A stretch of DNA of 13,637 bases from Deltaproteobacteria bacterium (lineage in GTDB: Bacteria; Desulfobacterota; Syntrophia; Syntrophales; Smithellaceae). Of the stretch, positions 1-7,725 are shown piece after piece. Every line of letters starts with the position of its first letter. Positions within the stretch are counted from its first letter, which is position 1. The stretch spans positions 1 through 13,637 of the forward strand of contig DSAV01000067.1 of NCBI GenBank assembly GCA_011046295.1. The letters are read 5' to 3'. Below the pieces are notes generated by a model. It was not told the origin of the DNA. It ran no database searches and saw only the letters and a program-made list of their open reading frames with translations. Made by a program: the position numbers and the translations under genes.

Positions 1-15
1 CTAGCTTTAATCATC

Positions 16-84
16 CAAAGAGTTGGGCCTTCTTCGCGATATAAGTTTTGCTTTTGAGGAGCCATAGGCTTAGTCAACTCTTTG
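16..84. repeat. Long imperfect hairpin in the upstream non-coding region
   Basis: Positions 16-25 (CAAAGAGTTG) and 75-84 (CAACTCTTTG) are perfect reverse complements. Inside them, GCCT near 27-30 faces AGGC near 66-69, so a long stem with internal loops is possible. No run of T follows on either strand to make a convincing intrinsic terminator, and I recognise no riboswitch or known RNA family. It could be the end of a transcript from an upstream gene, a structured RNA, or a decayed mobile element. Only the inverted repeat itself is seen directly. Confidence 0.4.
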
Positions 85-150
85 CTCGGCGTTTATTAAT
101 AACTTCATCCCATTATACTATTTGTGCCGTTTATGGTACAAGCAGAGTCT

Positions 151-217
151 AATGGAGGCGCGAGCGACGTGGCGATCCCTGAGATTGCTTCGGTCGTTTA
201 TCCGGCCTCGCAATAAC
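151..217. repeat. REP-like dispersed intergenic repeat (degenerate inverted repeat)
   Basis: The stretch GAGATTGCTTCGGTCG at 181-196, followed by CCTCGCAATAACA at 206-218, matches the general pattern of small intergenic repeats found in many bacterial genomes (of the type TTGCGAG...GAAGCAATCTC). The left part (GCGAGCGACGTGGCGATCC, 160-178) is a diverged inverted copy: GCGAG at 160-164 pairs with CTCGC at 207-211. It is non-coding and lies about 140 bp before the GRE gene. Family membership is from memory; copy number in the genome cannot be seen here. Confidence 0.5.
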
Positions 218-250
218 ATAATCCATTATTCTCTGCGCTTTAAATATCTC

Positions 251-278
251 TTGACAAGCCTATTTTGGTTATTCTAAC
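251..278 (+). promoter_or_regulatory. Possible sigma70-type promoter for the GRE operon
   Basis: A perfect -35 hexamer TTGACA (251-256) is followed after 16 bp by TCTAAC (273-278), which matches the -10 consensus at four of six positions. A start near 285 would leave a leader of about 75 nt before the ATG at 359. The -10 match is weak, so this is only a candidate. Confidence 0.35.
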
Positions 279-358
279 TCCAATATCCATCAATCAACAG
301 ATAATCTGCCTTATCGAACAATAGCGTTAAGCGGCTTAATTAATACGGAGGACTAAAA

Positions 359-2755
359 ATGCAGAAAGCTGAAAAATTAAGAAAAACAATTGTCAGCAAG
401 GCGGTGCGCAACATCAAAAGAGGATACGCTGATGACGATTCAAAACGGGGAATGTACCGCGAGGAAATCCGCCTGGATTTACAGCGCTCGCGGCTGATGA
501 CGGAATCCTACAAACAGACCGACGGAGAGCCCATGGTTATCCGCCGCGCCAAGGCGCTGGCCAATATTCTGGATAATATGGATATCTTCATCCGCGAGCA
601 TGAACGCATTGTCGGTTATCAGACATCCGACACTAACGGTATTTATCATCCCATCGACCAGAACTGGAAATCGGTGCAGCGCCTGGTCGGAAGCGAAGCC
701 GGAAAAAGCCTGCTGGATGAAAAAGGCAGAAAGGAACTCGACGAGCTGTGCGCTTACTGGAAGGGCAAATCCATGAGCGACCGCCATCAGGAAATCCTGC
801 CGGACGAACTTAAAAAATACTGGACGTACGAAGGCACGTTTTTATGGAGCCAGTTGTCGGAGCTGGGTATCCCCGATTACGAAAATCTTTTCCAAACCGG
901 CCTCAAAGGACGTATAAATTTCGCGCGGGACAGAATCGCCGAAATCGGCCGGACAGTTCCCGTGGATTATGTGGAGCAAAAAGAATTTTTGCAATCAGTA
1001 ATCATCGCGCTGGAAGCGGTTATCCGCTTTGGCAAGCGTTATTCAGAGCTGGCCAAAAAAATGGCAGCCAAAGAAATAAATGAGAAACGTAAGGCGGAAC
1101 TCGAAGAAGTGGCGCGTATCTGCGCGCACGTGCCGGAAAATCCACCAAGCACTTTCGCGGAAGCGGTGCAGTTTTTCTTCTTTATTCATTTAATCCGCTA
1201 TCTCGAGTACTCCACATTGGGCGTGGGCATCCGCGTGGATCAGCTTTTCGGTCCATTCTATGAAAAGGACGTCAAGGAAGGACGTCTCACTAAAGAAGAC
1301 GCGCTCGACATCATGCAGCTTCTTTTCATCAAACTAAACGAACTGGGGCTGGTTTATTCGCCGACGGTAAGTTCCGTCTACGGCGGCGTGGCGTCCTTGC
1401 AGGCGGTGACCATCGGCGGCATCGATAAAAACGGCAATGATATCACCAACGATCTGACGTATCTCACGCTGGAGGCGGCGCGGCAACTGCAACTTATCGA
1501 ACCAAGCATCTGCCTGCGCGTGCACGATAAAACACCAGAGGAAGTTTACGACAAAGCGATAGAAGTCATCAAAACCGGCATCGGCTATCCTTCTCTTTTC
1601 AACGACGAAGCACTCGCGCCGCTCTTCGCGCGCTGGGGCGTGCCGCCCGAAGATATTAAGAATTACGCGGTTACCGGCTGCGTATATATCGAAATTCCCG
1701 GCAAAAACGTGATGCGCCGTTCCGTCGGTTATTTTGTTTTAACAAAATGTCTGTGGTGGGCGCTGCACCAGGGCGTTAATCCCCAAACAGGCGAACAGCA
1801 CGGCGCGCGCACGCCCGATCCCGCCACGTTTAAATCGTGGGAAGATTTACTTGACGCCTATCTGGAACAGGTCAGATTTTTCACCACCAAAATGGAACAG
1901 CTCGAAAGAATCAATCTGGAGCTTTGCGAAAAATACCTGCCGCGGCCGTTCTATTCCGCCGTGGTGGAAGGCTGTATTGAATCCGGCAAGGAATGCCGCA
2001 AATGGGTTTATCCTTCCATGCTGCATCACTTCACGCAGGTAATCGGCGGAACAAATGTGGCTGACGCCATCACCGCCGTGCGTAAGGTTGTTTTTGAAGA
2101 CAAACTGGTAACGTTGCCGGAACTCATAAAAATCATGGATAACAACTGGGCGGGACGCGAAGACATCCGCCAGACCTGCCTTAACGCCCCCAAATTCGGC
2201 AACGACGATGACTACGCCGATTTAATCGCCAAAGAAGTGCAGCGTCGCGGCGAAGAAGCCATGGAATCAATAAAAGACCGCTACGGCTTTGCCAACCGCG
2301 GCGACGGCAGCGCCGTATCCGCCACTTACGGCCTGGCGATCGATACGCCGGCCACACCCGACGGACGCCTGGACGGTGAACCTTTCGCCGATTCAACTCT
2401 GGCGCCCTGCCCCGGCCGTGACAAAAAAGGCCCCACGGCGGTTTTGAATTCCTGCGCCAAAATTACCGCGGAAGAAACATACAACCATCTGCTGAATCAG
2501 AAATTTTCACCCAAGTTCCTGGAAGATGATTTAAAACCCGCATTCATGGGCTATCTTAAAACCTGGAAGGAACTCAATGTGCCGCATATCCAGTTTAATG
2601 TGGTGGACAAAAAGACGCTGCAGACGGCACAGGAGTATCCGGAAAAATACGCCGACATGATTGTCCGCGTGGCCGGATTCAGCGCCTACTTTGTCGATTT
2701 ATCCCGCGGCCTGCAGGATCACATCATCGCCAGAACGGAGCAGAGCTTAAGATAA
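359..2755 (+). CDS. Glycyl radical enzyme (PFL-like superfamily), substrate unknown
   Basis: 798-residue anaerobic radical enzyme. The C-terminal glycyl-radical loop is clear: RVAGFSAYFVDLSRGLQDHI, with radical-bearing Gly773. The thiyl cysteine is Cys441 in VTGCVYIEIPGK. Length and loop fit the large glycerol dehydratase / choline lyase / arylacetate decarboxylase side of the superfamily rather than pyruvate formate-lyase, which has two adjacent cysteines. Two active-site regions are unusual: the Cys loop reads GCVY, not GCVE, with the nearest Glu at C+4 (Glu445), and the usual GGAxYN stretch is replaced by WVYPSM at 549-554. I therefore do not assign choline lyase, diol dehydratase or hydroxyphenylacetate decarboxylase activity. 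The start is supported by GGAGG at 347-351. The activase gene follows after 8 nt, so the two are almost certainly co-transcribed. No accessory small subunits or microcompartment genes are present. Confidence 0.93.
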   Translation: MQKAEKLRKTIVSKAVRNIKRGYADDDSKRGMYREEIRLDLQRSRLMTESYKQTDGEPMVIRRAKALANILDNMDIFIREHERIVGYQTSDTNGIYHPIDQNWKSVQRLVGSEAGKSLLDEKGRKELDELCAYWKGKSMSDRHQEILPDELKKYWTYEGTFLWSQLSELGIPDYENLFQTGLKGRINFARDRIAEIGRTVPVDYVEQKEFLQSVIIALEAVIRFGKRYSELAKKMAAKEINEKRKAELEEVARICAHVPENPPSTFAEAVQFFFFIHLIRYLEYSTLGVGIRVDQLFGPFYEKDVKEGRLTKEDALDIMQLLFIKLNELGLVYSPTVSSVYGGVASLQAVTIGGIDKNGNDITNDLTYLTLEAARQLQLIEPSICLRVHDKTPEEVYDKAIEVIKTGIGYPSLFNDEALAPLFARWGVPPEDIKNYAVTGCVYIEIPGKNVMRRSVGYFVLTKCLWWALHQGVNPQTGEQHGARTPDPATFKSWEDLLDAYLEQVRFFTTKMEQLERINLELCEKYLPRPFYSAVVEGCIESGKECRKWVYPSMLHHFTQVIGGTNVADAITAVRKVVFEDKLVTLPELIKIMDNNWAGREDIRQTCLNAPKFGNDDDYADLIAKEVQRRGEEAMESIKDRYGFANRGDGSAVSATYGLAIDTPATPDGRLDGEPFADSTLAPCPGRDKKGPTAVLNSCAKITAEETYNHLLNQKFSPKFLEDDLKPAFMGYLKTWKELNVPHIQFNVVDKKTLQTAQEYPEKYADMIVRVAGFSAYFVDLSRGLQDHIIARTEQSLR

Positions 2756-2763
2756 ATTAATAA

Positions 2764-3690
2764 ATGGATTCTTCACTTCTACGCAGCCCGGAAAAGGGAG
2801 TTGTTTTCAACATTCAGCGCTTCAGCGTGCATGACGGCCCGGGTATCAGAACCACGGTTTTTCTGAAAGGCTGCCCACTCGGCTGTCTTTGGTGCTCCAA
2901 TCCCGAATCGCAAGATTTCGCTGCCGAACTAATGACGCGCGATATTCTCTGCACGGGCTGCGGCGCGTGCGTAAAAATCTGCCCCGAAGACGCGATAACC
3001 ATCACCAGAAAAACAGGCAGAATAATCGACCGCAAAAAATGCAACAATTGCATGCTATGCGTTGATGTCTGCGCTTATCAGTCGCTGACGGCTTGCGGAA
3101 AAGAAATGAGCGCGGAAGAAATCGTTACAGAAGTTTTAAAAGACAAATTGTTTTACAAAAATTCCGGCGGGGGCGTGACTTTATCAGGCGGCGAACCATT
3201 ATCACAAAGCGGTTTTGCCCTTCAAATTCTGCGACTGTGCAAAAGCAAAGGCCTGCACTCGGCGCTGGACACTTCCGGATACGGGCGCTGGGAGGATCTG
3301 GAAAAACTCCTGGAGTTCACCGATTTGCTTCTTTTCGACATTAAGCATCTGGACGAAAAAACACACAAAAAAACCACCGGCGTGGATAATAAAATAATTC
3401 TGGATAACTTAAGAAAAGCCGCCGGTAAAGCCCGCCTATGGCTCAGGATGCCTTTGATTGCCGGCTATAACGATGGGGAAGAGCACATAAGAAAAGCGGC
3501 TCTTCTGGCCAAAGAAACCGGGGCGCAAAAAATTTCTTTGCTTGCCTATCATGAAGGAGGTAAAAACAAAAGCACACAGATGGGAAAAGCCTACCCGATG
3601 CCGGATACGAAAGCACCGGCGGATAGTCATATTCAGTCTCTAAAAGTTCTGATTGAAGAAATGGGACTGGCAGCCACAATCGACAATTAG
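2764..3690 (+). CDS. Glycyl radical enzyme activating enzyme (radical SAM, two extra 4Fe-4S clusters)
   Basis: 308-residue activase that uses S-adenosylmethionine to abstract hydrogen from the GRE glycine. The radical-SAM cluster motif is CPLGCLWC (Cys37, Cys41, Cys44), preceded by the family's DGPGIRTTVFLKGC stretch. Two ferredoxin-type sets follow: CTGCGACVKIC (Cys63/66/69/73) and CNNCMLCVDVC (Cys93/96/99/103), as in activases of non-PFL glycyl radical enzymes. The SAM-binding GGE is at 142-144 (TLSGGEPLS). The gene begins 8 nt after the GRE stop with little Shine-Dalgarno sequence, so translational coupling is likely. Its position directly after the GRE makes that enzyme its partner; substrate specificity cannot be derived from it. 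It ends 27 bp from the convergent alanine racemase stop. Confidence 0.95.
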   Translation: MDSSLLRSPEKGVVFNIQRFSVHDGPGIRTTVFLKGCPLGCLWCSNPESQDFAAELMTRDILCTGCGACVKICPEDAITITRKTGRIIDRKKCNNCMLCVDVCAYQSLTACGKEMSAEEIVTEVLKDKLFYKNSGGGVTLSGGEPLSQSGFALQILRLCKSKGLHSALDTSGYGRWEDLEKLLEFTDLLLFDIKHLDEKTHKKTTGVDNKIILDNLRKAAGKARLWLRMPLIAGYNDGEEHIRKAALLAKETGAQKISLLAYHEGGKNKSTQMGKAYPMPDTKAPADSHIQSLKVLIEEMGLAATIDN

Positions 3691-3717
3691 CCAAAATAAT
3701 TTTAATACAGCAAAAAA

Positions 3718-5754
3718 TTATATATCCCAGAAGAAAATCACGCCGCTGGCAGGAAATATCCATTCCTTGTCGGATATTTTAACTCTGACGAATTTACCCT
3801 TACTGAAAGTTATTACGGGCGAAGGATGCCGGCCGGCAAAAAAACTTTCTTCCCGGACGTTTTTTAATCCCGCTTTCCCGTAACTGAATTTAATGTTCAC
3901 ACCCCTGGTGGGATAAACAAGATAGACGGGGAAAAGCTTGTTTTCTTTGGCCTGTTTGGTAACGATTTGAATTTTTATTTTCACTTCTTTGTTCACTTTT
4001 TCTTCCAATTGTTCGCCGCCGCACCATACTTCATACCCGTTTTTAGTGTTCTTTTTTTCTATAATCGGCACCTTCTTCCCGTCCACGCTCACGCGTTCGA
4101 CGCTGAAATCACGCTCGGCGGAAAGCTTCCTCCCGTTGGACAAAAGCCAGCGATATTCACAAAGAGGATTTTCAAAAAGGGCGGCAAGCTGCGCATTATT
4201 CGCGGCGCAACCAATCATAAATATATTATCTTTGATTGTTTTTTTATATTCGATTTGCGTGCTGACACGGAAATAATCGCGCGTGTGCGGCATTGCTTTC
4301 CCGGCCTGCGGCATTTTTTCTATGTTGATGTTGTAGTTAAAACAGGAACGCAGTTCCAGCTGGCGGTCTTCCTTGCCGAAAAGCGTTTCAAACATTTCAT
4401 AATATATCGCGTTTCCGAGCTCCTCATTGCGCGCGCGCGCCTGCAGGCTATGGCGGATTATATTGTCGATACGGGAAATGGACTTTTCTTCGCCCGGAAT
4501 GAATATCCGGCGCAGCCTGGGCTCTATTGCATCGGCTTTCCCTTTCTGCAAAAAAACACGCGGCGCCCTTTTGCCCAGCGCGCAAAGAATTTCATAGCTG
4601 ATGGTTTTTGCCTTGCCGGCGATTTCATCGGCGCTGATACACTCATTCCCCTGCTTTCCCAGCAAGACAACTTCATCGCCGACCTGGCAATCAGAAATGT
4701 GAGTAACATCGATTGTGCACGTATCCATGGAAATCCGCCCGATAACCGGCGCTCGCGCGCCGCGCACCAATGCCTCGCTTTGGTTGGAAAGAATAACGCC
4801 GTAGCCGTCTCCATAGCCCACCGGGATCGTCGCAACCCGTGTCGGCTTTGAAGTAACATATGTTCTGCAATAACCGATACCGTGACCTGCCGGAAAATCC
4901 TTGAGCAAAACAATACTGGTTTTAAAAGACATCACCGGAGAAATCCTGACTTTGGCTTCCGTGTCAGGCGAAGGATAAATTCCGTAAAGCATCAGCCCCG
5001 GCCGCACCATATTTAATTTAAACTGGGGATAATTTATGATGGCGCCGCTGTTTTCAATATGCCGCAGCGGAATCTTTATACCCAAGTGTTCGATATCGGA
5101 AAGCAAAGCGGAAAAAAGCCGCCATTGTTCGTCGTTATAGGAAACCATTATTTCGCTGTAGGCTAAATGAGTGAAAACGCCTTCCAAAATTATATTTTTA
5201 AACCCCGCCGCATCACGAATCAGCTGCAATGCCTCACTGTACATAACGCCGCCGCGCCCCATGCCTGTATCGACCTCAACGTGTATGGGCATCTTGCGTC
5301 CAGATTTTCGCGCTGCTTCTTGGATTTTTCTGGCAAAGAACATGTCCGAGACGGAAGCTGTCAGATTATATTTTATAATATCGGCTATTTCCGCTTCTGT
5401 CGACGGCCCCAAAATAACAATGGGCGCTTCAATGCCGCTCACACGCAGCTGAACGCCTTCATCGGCGTTAGCCACTCCCAGCATTTTTGCGCCGTTTTTT
5501 ACAGCGGCGTTGGATATTTCTATGGCTCCGTGTCCGTAAGCGTCCGCCTTTACGGCAGGCATGAAATCAACCTGAGGGCCGATCAGCTTTTTAATCTCTT
5601 TGAGATTCCCGATGAAATTATCGAGGTCAACTTCAACCCAGCTGCGATATTTTTCTTCTTTTTTCAGGGGCATTTTTAAATCCGGTGTTATGTTGTCATT
5701 GCTTTGTTTTTCTATTTTCATTCGACAGCCGGGCAGAATAACAAAGCCCAACAA
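3718..5754 (-). CDS. alr: Alanine racemase with a C-terminal extension of unknown function
   Basis: PLP-dependent alanine racemase supplying D-alanine for peptidoglycan. Residues about 38-410 form the complete enzyme: PLP lysine Lys69 in PAVKADAYGHG, HVEVDTGMGRGG near 158-169, MVRPGLMLYGIYP at 249-261, catalytic Tyr295 in GIGYCRTY, and GYGDGYG at 313-319. Normal racemases stop near 370-390 residues; this one continues for about 260 more (411-678), which I do not recognise. The extension has an Arg/Glu-rich helical start (about 414-465) and then a mostly beta-looking region ending in FPASGVIFFWDI. The start is uncertain. TTG at 5754 has AGGG five bases upstream and lies just below a promoter candidate; ATG at 5721 lacks a visible Shine-Dalgarno, and ATG at 5673 is another option. 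The family match begins near residue 38, so any of these would fit. Confidence 0.9.
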   Translation of the reverse strand: MLGFVILPGCRMKIEKQSNDNITPDLKMPLKKEEKYRSWVEVDLDNFIGNLKEIKKLIGPQVDFMPAVKADAYGHGAIEISNAAVKNGAKMLGVANADEGVQLRVSGIEAPIVILGPSTEAEIADIIKYNLTASVSDMFFARKIQEAARKSGRKMPIHVEVDTGMGRGGVMYSEALQLIRDAAGFKNIILEGVFTHLAYSEIMVSYNDEQWRLFSALLSDIEHLGIKIPLRHIENSGAIINYPQFKLNMVRPGLMLYGIYPSPDTEAKVRISPVMSFKTSIVLLKDFPAGHGIGYCRTYVTSKPTRVATIPVGYGDGYGVILSNQSEALVRGARAPVIGRISMDTCTIDVTHISDCQVGDEVVLLGKQGNECISADEIAGKAKTISYEILCALGKRAPRVFLQKGKADAIEPRLRRIFIPGEEKSISRIDNIIRHSLQARARNEELGNAIYYEMFETLFGKEDRQLELRSCFNYNINIEKMPQAGKAMPHTRDYFRVSTQIEYKKTIKDNIFMIGCAANNAQLAALFENPLCEYRWLLSNGRKLSAERDFSVERVSVDGKKVPIIEKKNTKNGYEVWCGGEQLEEKVNKEVKIKIQIVTKQAKENKLFPVYLVYPTRGVNIKFSYGKAGLKNVREESFFAGRHPSPVITFSKGKFVRVKISDKEWIFPASGVIFFWDI

Positions 5755-5784
5755 CCTGGCCCTATGGAATCGTTCGCTTGCGGA

Positions 5785-5812
5785 AGCATATCAGAGAGAC
5801 GACGAAAGTCAA
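5785..5812 (-). promoter_or_regulatory. Candidate promoter of alr
   Basis: On the minus strand, TTGACT (5812-5807) and TATGCT (5790-5785) are separated by 16 bp, with 5/6 and 4/6 consensus matches. The predicted start near 5778 lies about 24 nt before the TTG start of alr. Confidence 0.4.
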
Positions 5813-5858
5813 GCCGTCTATACGCTTAAATAAACATCTAAATTCAGGCAATATAAGC

Positions 5859-5887
5859 TTGAAAGAAAAAAATTTTTAAATTAGAAT
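5859..5887 (+). promoter_or_regulatory. Sigma70-type promoter of the desulforedoxin-like gene
   Basis: TTGAAA (5859-5864) and TAGAAT (5882-5887) each match consensus at five of six positions with the ideal 17-bp spacer, in an AT-rich stretch. Transcription would start near 5894, giving a leader of about 35 nt that contains the strong ribosome site AAGGAGG at 5914-5920. Confidence 0.65.
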
Positions 5888-5928
5888 TCAGCCAGTTCTA
5901 CGAACAATATATTAAGGAGGAAAAATAA

Positions 5929-6207
5929 ATGGCTCGAGCGAGAACGGGGGATGTTTTGTATTGCGAAGTGTGCGGCCTGACCGTAATTGTAGATGAAGAA
6001 TGCGGCTGCGCGGATACGGGAGTAATCTGCTGTGAAGAAACGATGATAAATAAAGGGCCTGCTCCGTCGAAACCAAAACCGGCGGCAAAAAAAGCAAAAG
6101 CTCAGAACACGAAGCCGGCTAAAAAGAAACCCGCAAAGAAAGCCGTGAAAAAAACAGCAAAGAAAGCTTCAGCAAAAAAGAAACCGGTAAAGAAAAAGAA
6201 AAAATAA
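5929..6207 (+). CDS. Desulforedoxin-like domain fused to a Lys/Ala-rich histone-like tail
   Basis: 92-residue protein in two parts. Residues 7-39 resemble desulforedoxin, the N-terminal domain of desulfoferrodoxin: GDVLYCEVCG followed by a CC pair and a short acidic stretch ending in Met. Cys12, Cys15, Cys34 and Cys35 align with the four Fe(SCys)4 ligands (C-x2-C ... CC). Cys25 and Cys27 are extra and sit where desulforedoxin has a glycine-rich turn. Residues about 44-92 are almost only Lys, Ala and Pro, with KKPAKKA-type repeats like the tails of histone H1 and bacterial histone-like proteins. The tail would be disordered, very basic and nucleic-acid binding. No catalytic neelaredoxin domain follows. 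AAGGAGG eight bases before the ATG and a good promoter point to strong expression as a single gene. Iron binding and DNA binding are inferences. Confidence 0.85.
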   Translation: MARARTGDVLYCEVCGLTVIVDEECGCADTGVICCEETMINKGPAPSKPKPAAKKAKAQNTKPAKKKPAKKAVKKTAKKASAKKKPVKKKKK

Positions 6208-6343
6208 AAACGCAGAGATTTTTTTACCCTTATAAAGTCCAGCCGCTCGAAATTCCAGCTGCGTTCTTATTGCGTATAAGCCTACAGAAAAAAACGTCCA
6301 TTGGCCTGTACGCGCATAATTTTATGTTTACGGGCGCTGTTTT

Positions 6344-6955
6344 ATGTGCGGAAGATATGTTTTAATCAGCAACATCGGGCAAATCGCCGAAGAATTTAAT
6401 TTAAACGAAACAGGTTTAGCAGACCTGAACCGCGGCGATGTTTACCCGGGTAAAAAAGCCTCCTGCATCGTTTCACAAAATAATGAGACCCGCCTGACAA
6501 ATTTTCTGTGGGGATTCCATCGGGCGTGGAAAAAGCATGCGCCAAAGCCGTTGATCAACGCGCGCGCGGAAACCATATCCGATAAACCGACTTTCCAGGA
6601 ATCTTTTTACCGCAGAAGATGCCTGATTGCCGCTGATGGATTTTATGAATGGTCCAAAGACAGGAACCAATTTTATTTTTCCATGTTAAACAGCAAGCCC
6701 TTCGGTTTGGCTGGCATTTACGAACAAGATGTTTCCCCATCCACAGAAGCTTCTTTCGTCATCATTACAACTTCGGCAAACAAACTCGTCCGGCAAATAC
6801 ATAACCGCATGCCGGTTATCATACCGCGGGAAAAATACCCGCTCTGGCTGGATAATTCAAGATTCGATAAATCCGCACTCACGCAGTTATTCGTCCCGTT
6901 TACGGAAGAAAACATGCAGATGCGCGAGGGAACCCTTCAGCATTACAGCAAATAA
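6344..6955 (+). CDS. SRAP-domain protein (YedK/HMCES family), abasic-site DNA-protein crosslinker
   Basis: 203 residues, the usual size for bacterial YedK. SRAP proteins shield abasic sites in single-stranded DNA by forming a thiazolidine link through Cys2 after removal of the initiator Met. The sequence starts MCGRY, so Cys2 is present and fixes the ATG start even though no clear Shine-Dalgarno is visible. The other active-site residues are in place: Asn72 in INARAET, Glu102 in DGFYEW, and His153 in IHNRMPVI. The gene overlaps truA tail to tail. The upstream gap (6208-6343) holds no clear promoter. Function is inferred from the well-characterised family. Confidence 0.95.
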   Translation: MCGRYVLISNIGQIAEEFNLNETGLADLNRGDVYPGKKASCIVSQNNETRLTNFLWGFHRAWKKHAPKPLINARAETISDKPTFQESFYRRRCLIAADGFYEWSKDRNQFYFSMLNSKPFGLAGIYEQDVSPSTEASFVIITTSANKLVRQIHNRMPVIIPREKYPLWLDNSRFDKSALTQLFVPFTEENMQMREGTLQHYSK

Positions 6956-7719
6956 ATTGGTATCCGGATTGGCGGAAGTTTATCGCCCTCGTATAATATT
7001 CTTTCCAAAAAAAGACCGGAAGGAGGAGCGGTAAAGCGCGCCGGAAGCTCCGAATAAGAATCAAGAAAAGCTTCAATGTCAGCGCTTGACAATTTACCTC
7101 TTCCCGCCTCTACTGTAACGCCCACAATGCGCCTGACCATCTTCCAGAGAAAGTGAGAAGCGACAACACGCAGCGCCAGAATATTTCCGCATTCCTTCAA
7201 TTCCACATTCTCGACATTAACCGTCGTCGAAAGGTTTTTATCCATTTTTTTGTCGGCAAAAGAACTGAAATCATGAAATCCACGAAAAACTCCCAGCGCT
7301 TTTTGCATTCTGCTAAAATCAAGGTTGTCTTTGACCCACCAGACATAACGCTTGCCGAAAGCGGTTCGTCTTTGCGCTATCAAATACAGATAACTGCGGC
7401 TTATCGCGTGATGACGCGCGTGAAAACGCGGCGGCACATTCTCCGCCTGCAGCACATTGATGCCCGAAGGAAGATTATCATTTAAATCCATCCGTAATTT
7501 CACAGGATTTATTTTCCGGTTAATCTCCAGGTGAGCGACCTGCGCCAAAGCGTGAACACCGGCGTCCGTGCGTCCGGCGCCCTGAACATCCACGTCAGTG
7601 TCGAAAATCTCCCGCGCGGTTTTAATTAAAGTCTCCTGAATGCTTCTGGCGTTTTTCTGCGCCTGCCAACCGCGGTAATTCGTCCCGTCATACTCCAAAA
7701 CGAGCTTATACTTATGCAT
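6943..7719 (-). CDS. truA: tRNA pseudouridine(38-40) synthase TruA
   Basis: 258 residues, typical of TruA, which converts uridines 38-40 of the tRNA anticodon arm to pseudouridine. The catalytic aspartate is Asp52 in the family motif GAGRTDAGVHA. Other family features are the N-terminal EYDGTNYRGWQ, the central FHARHHAISRSYLY, and the C-terminal FLWKMVRRIVG. The ATG at 7719 starts six bases after the stop of the NlpC/P60 lipoprotein gene, so the two are probably one transcript. Its last 13 bp overlap the end of the convergent SRAP gene, so the two transcripts share their 3' ends. Confidence 0.97.
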   Translation of the reverse strand: MHKYKLVLEYDGTNYRGWQAQKNARSIQETLIKTAREIFDTDVDVQGAGRTDAGVHALAQVAHLEINRKINPVKLRMDLNDNLPSGINVLQAENVPPRFHARHHAISRSYLYLIAQRRTAFGKRYVWWVKDNLDFSRMQKALGVFRGFHDFSSFADKKMDKNLSTTVNVENVELKECGNILALRVVASHFLWKMVRRIVGVTVEAGRGKLSSADIEAFLDSYSELPARFTAPPSGLFLERILYEGDKLPPIRIPIYLL

Positions 7720-7725
7720 ATTTTC

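Noticed and set aside
16..84. c-di-GMP or other known riboswitch
   Set aside because: On neither strand did I find the conserved core of a riboswitch class I can recall, and the element is 275 bp from the nearest start codon.
359..2755. Assigning the glycyl radical enzyme as choline TMA-lyase, glycerol dehydratase or hydroxyphenylacetate decarboxylase
   Set aside because: The GCVE motif these enzymes share is GCVY here, the GGAxYN stretch is absent, and there are no microcompartment or small-subunit genes nearby.
3967..4851. A 294-codon plus-strand open frame
   Set aside because: It lies entirely antisense to alr, its translation has no family resemblance and is rich in residues expected from a reversed coding frame. 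The alr reading has all catalytic motifs.
6209..6265. Inverted repeat AACGCAG / CTGCGTT as a terminator after the desulforedoxin-like gene
   Set aside because: The arms are 7 bp with a loop of over 40 nt and no T-run follows the right arm; stability would be low.
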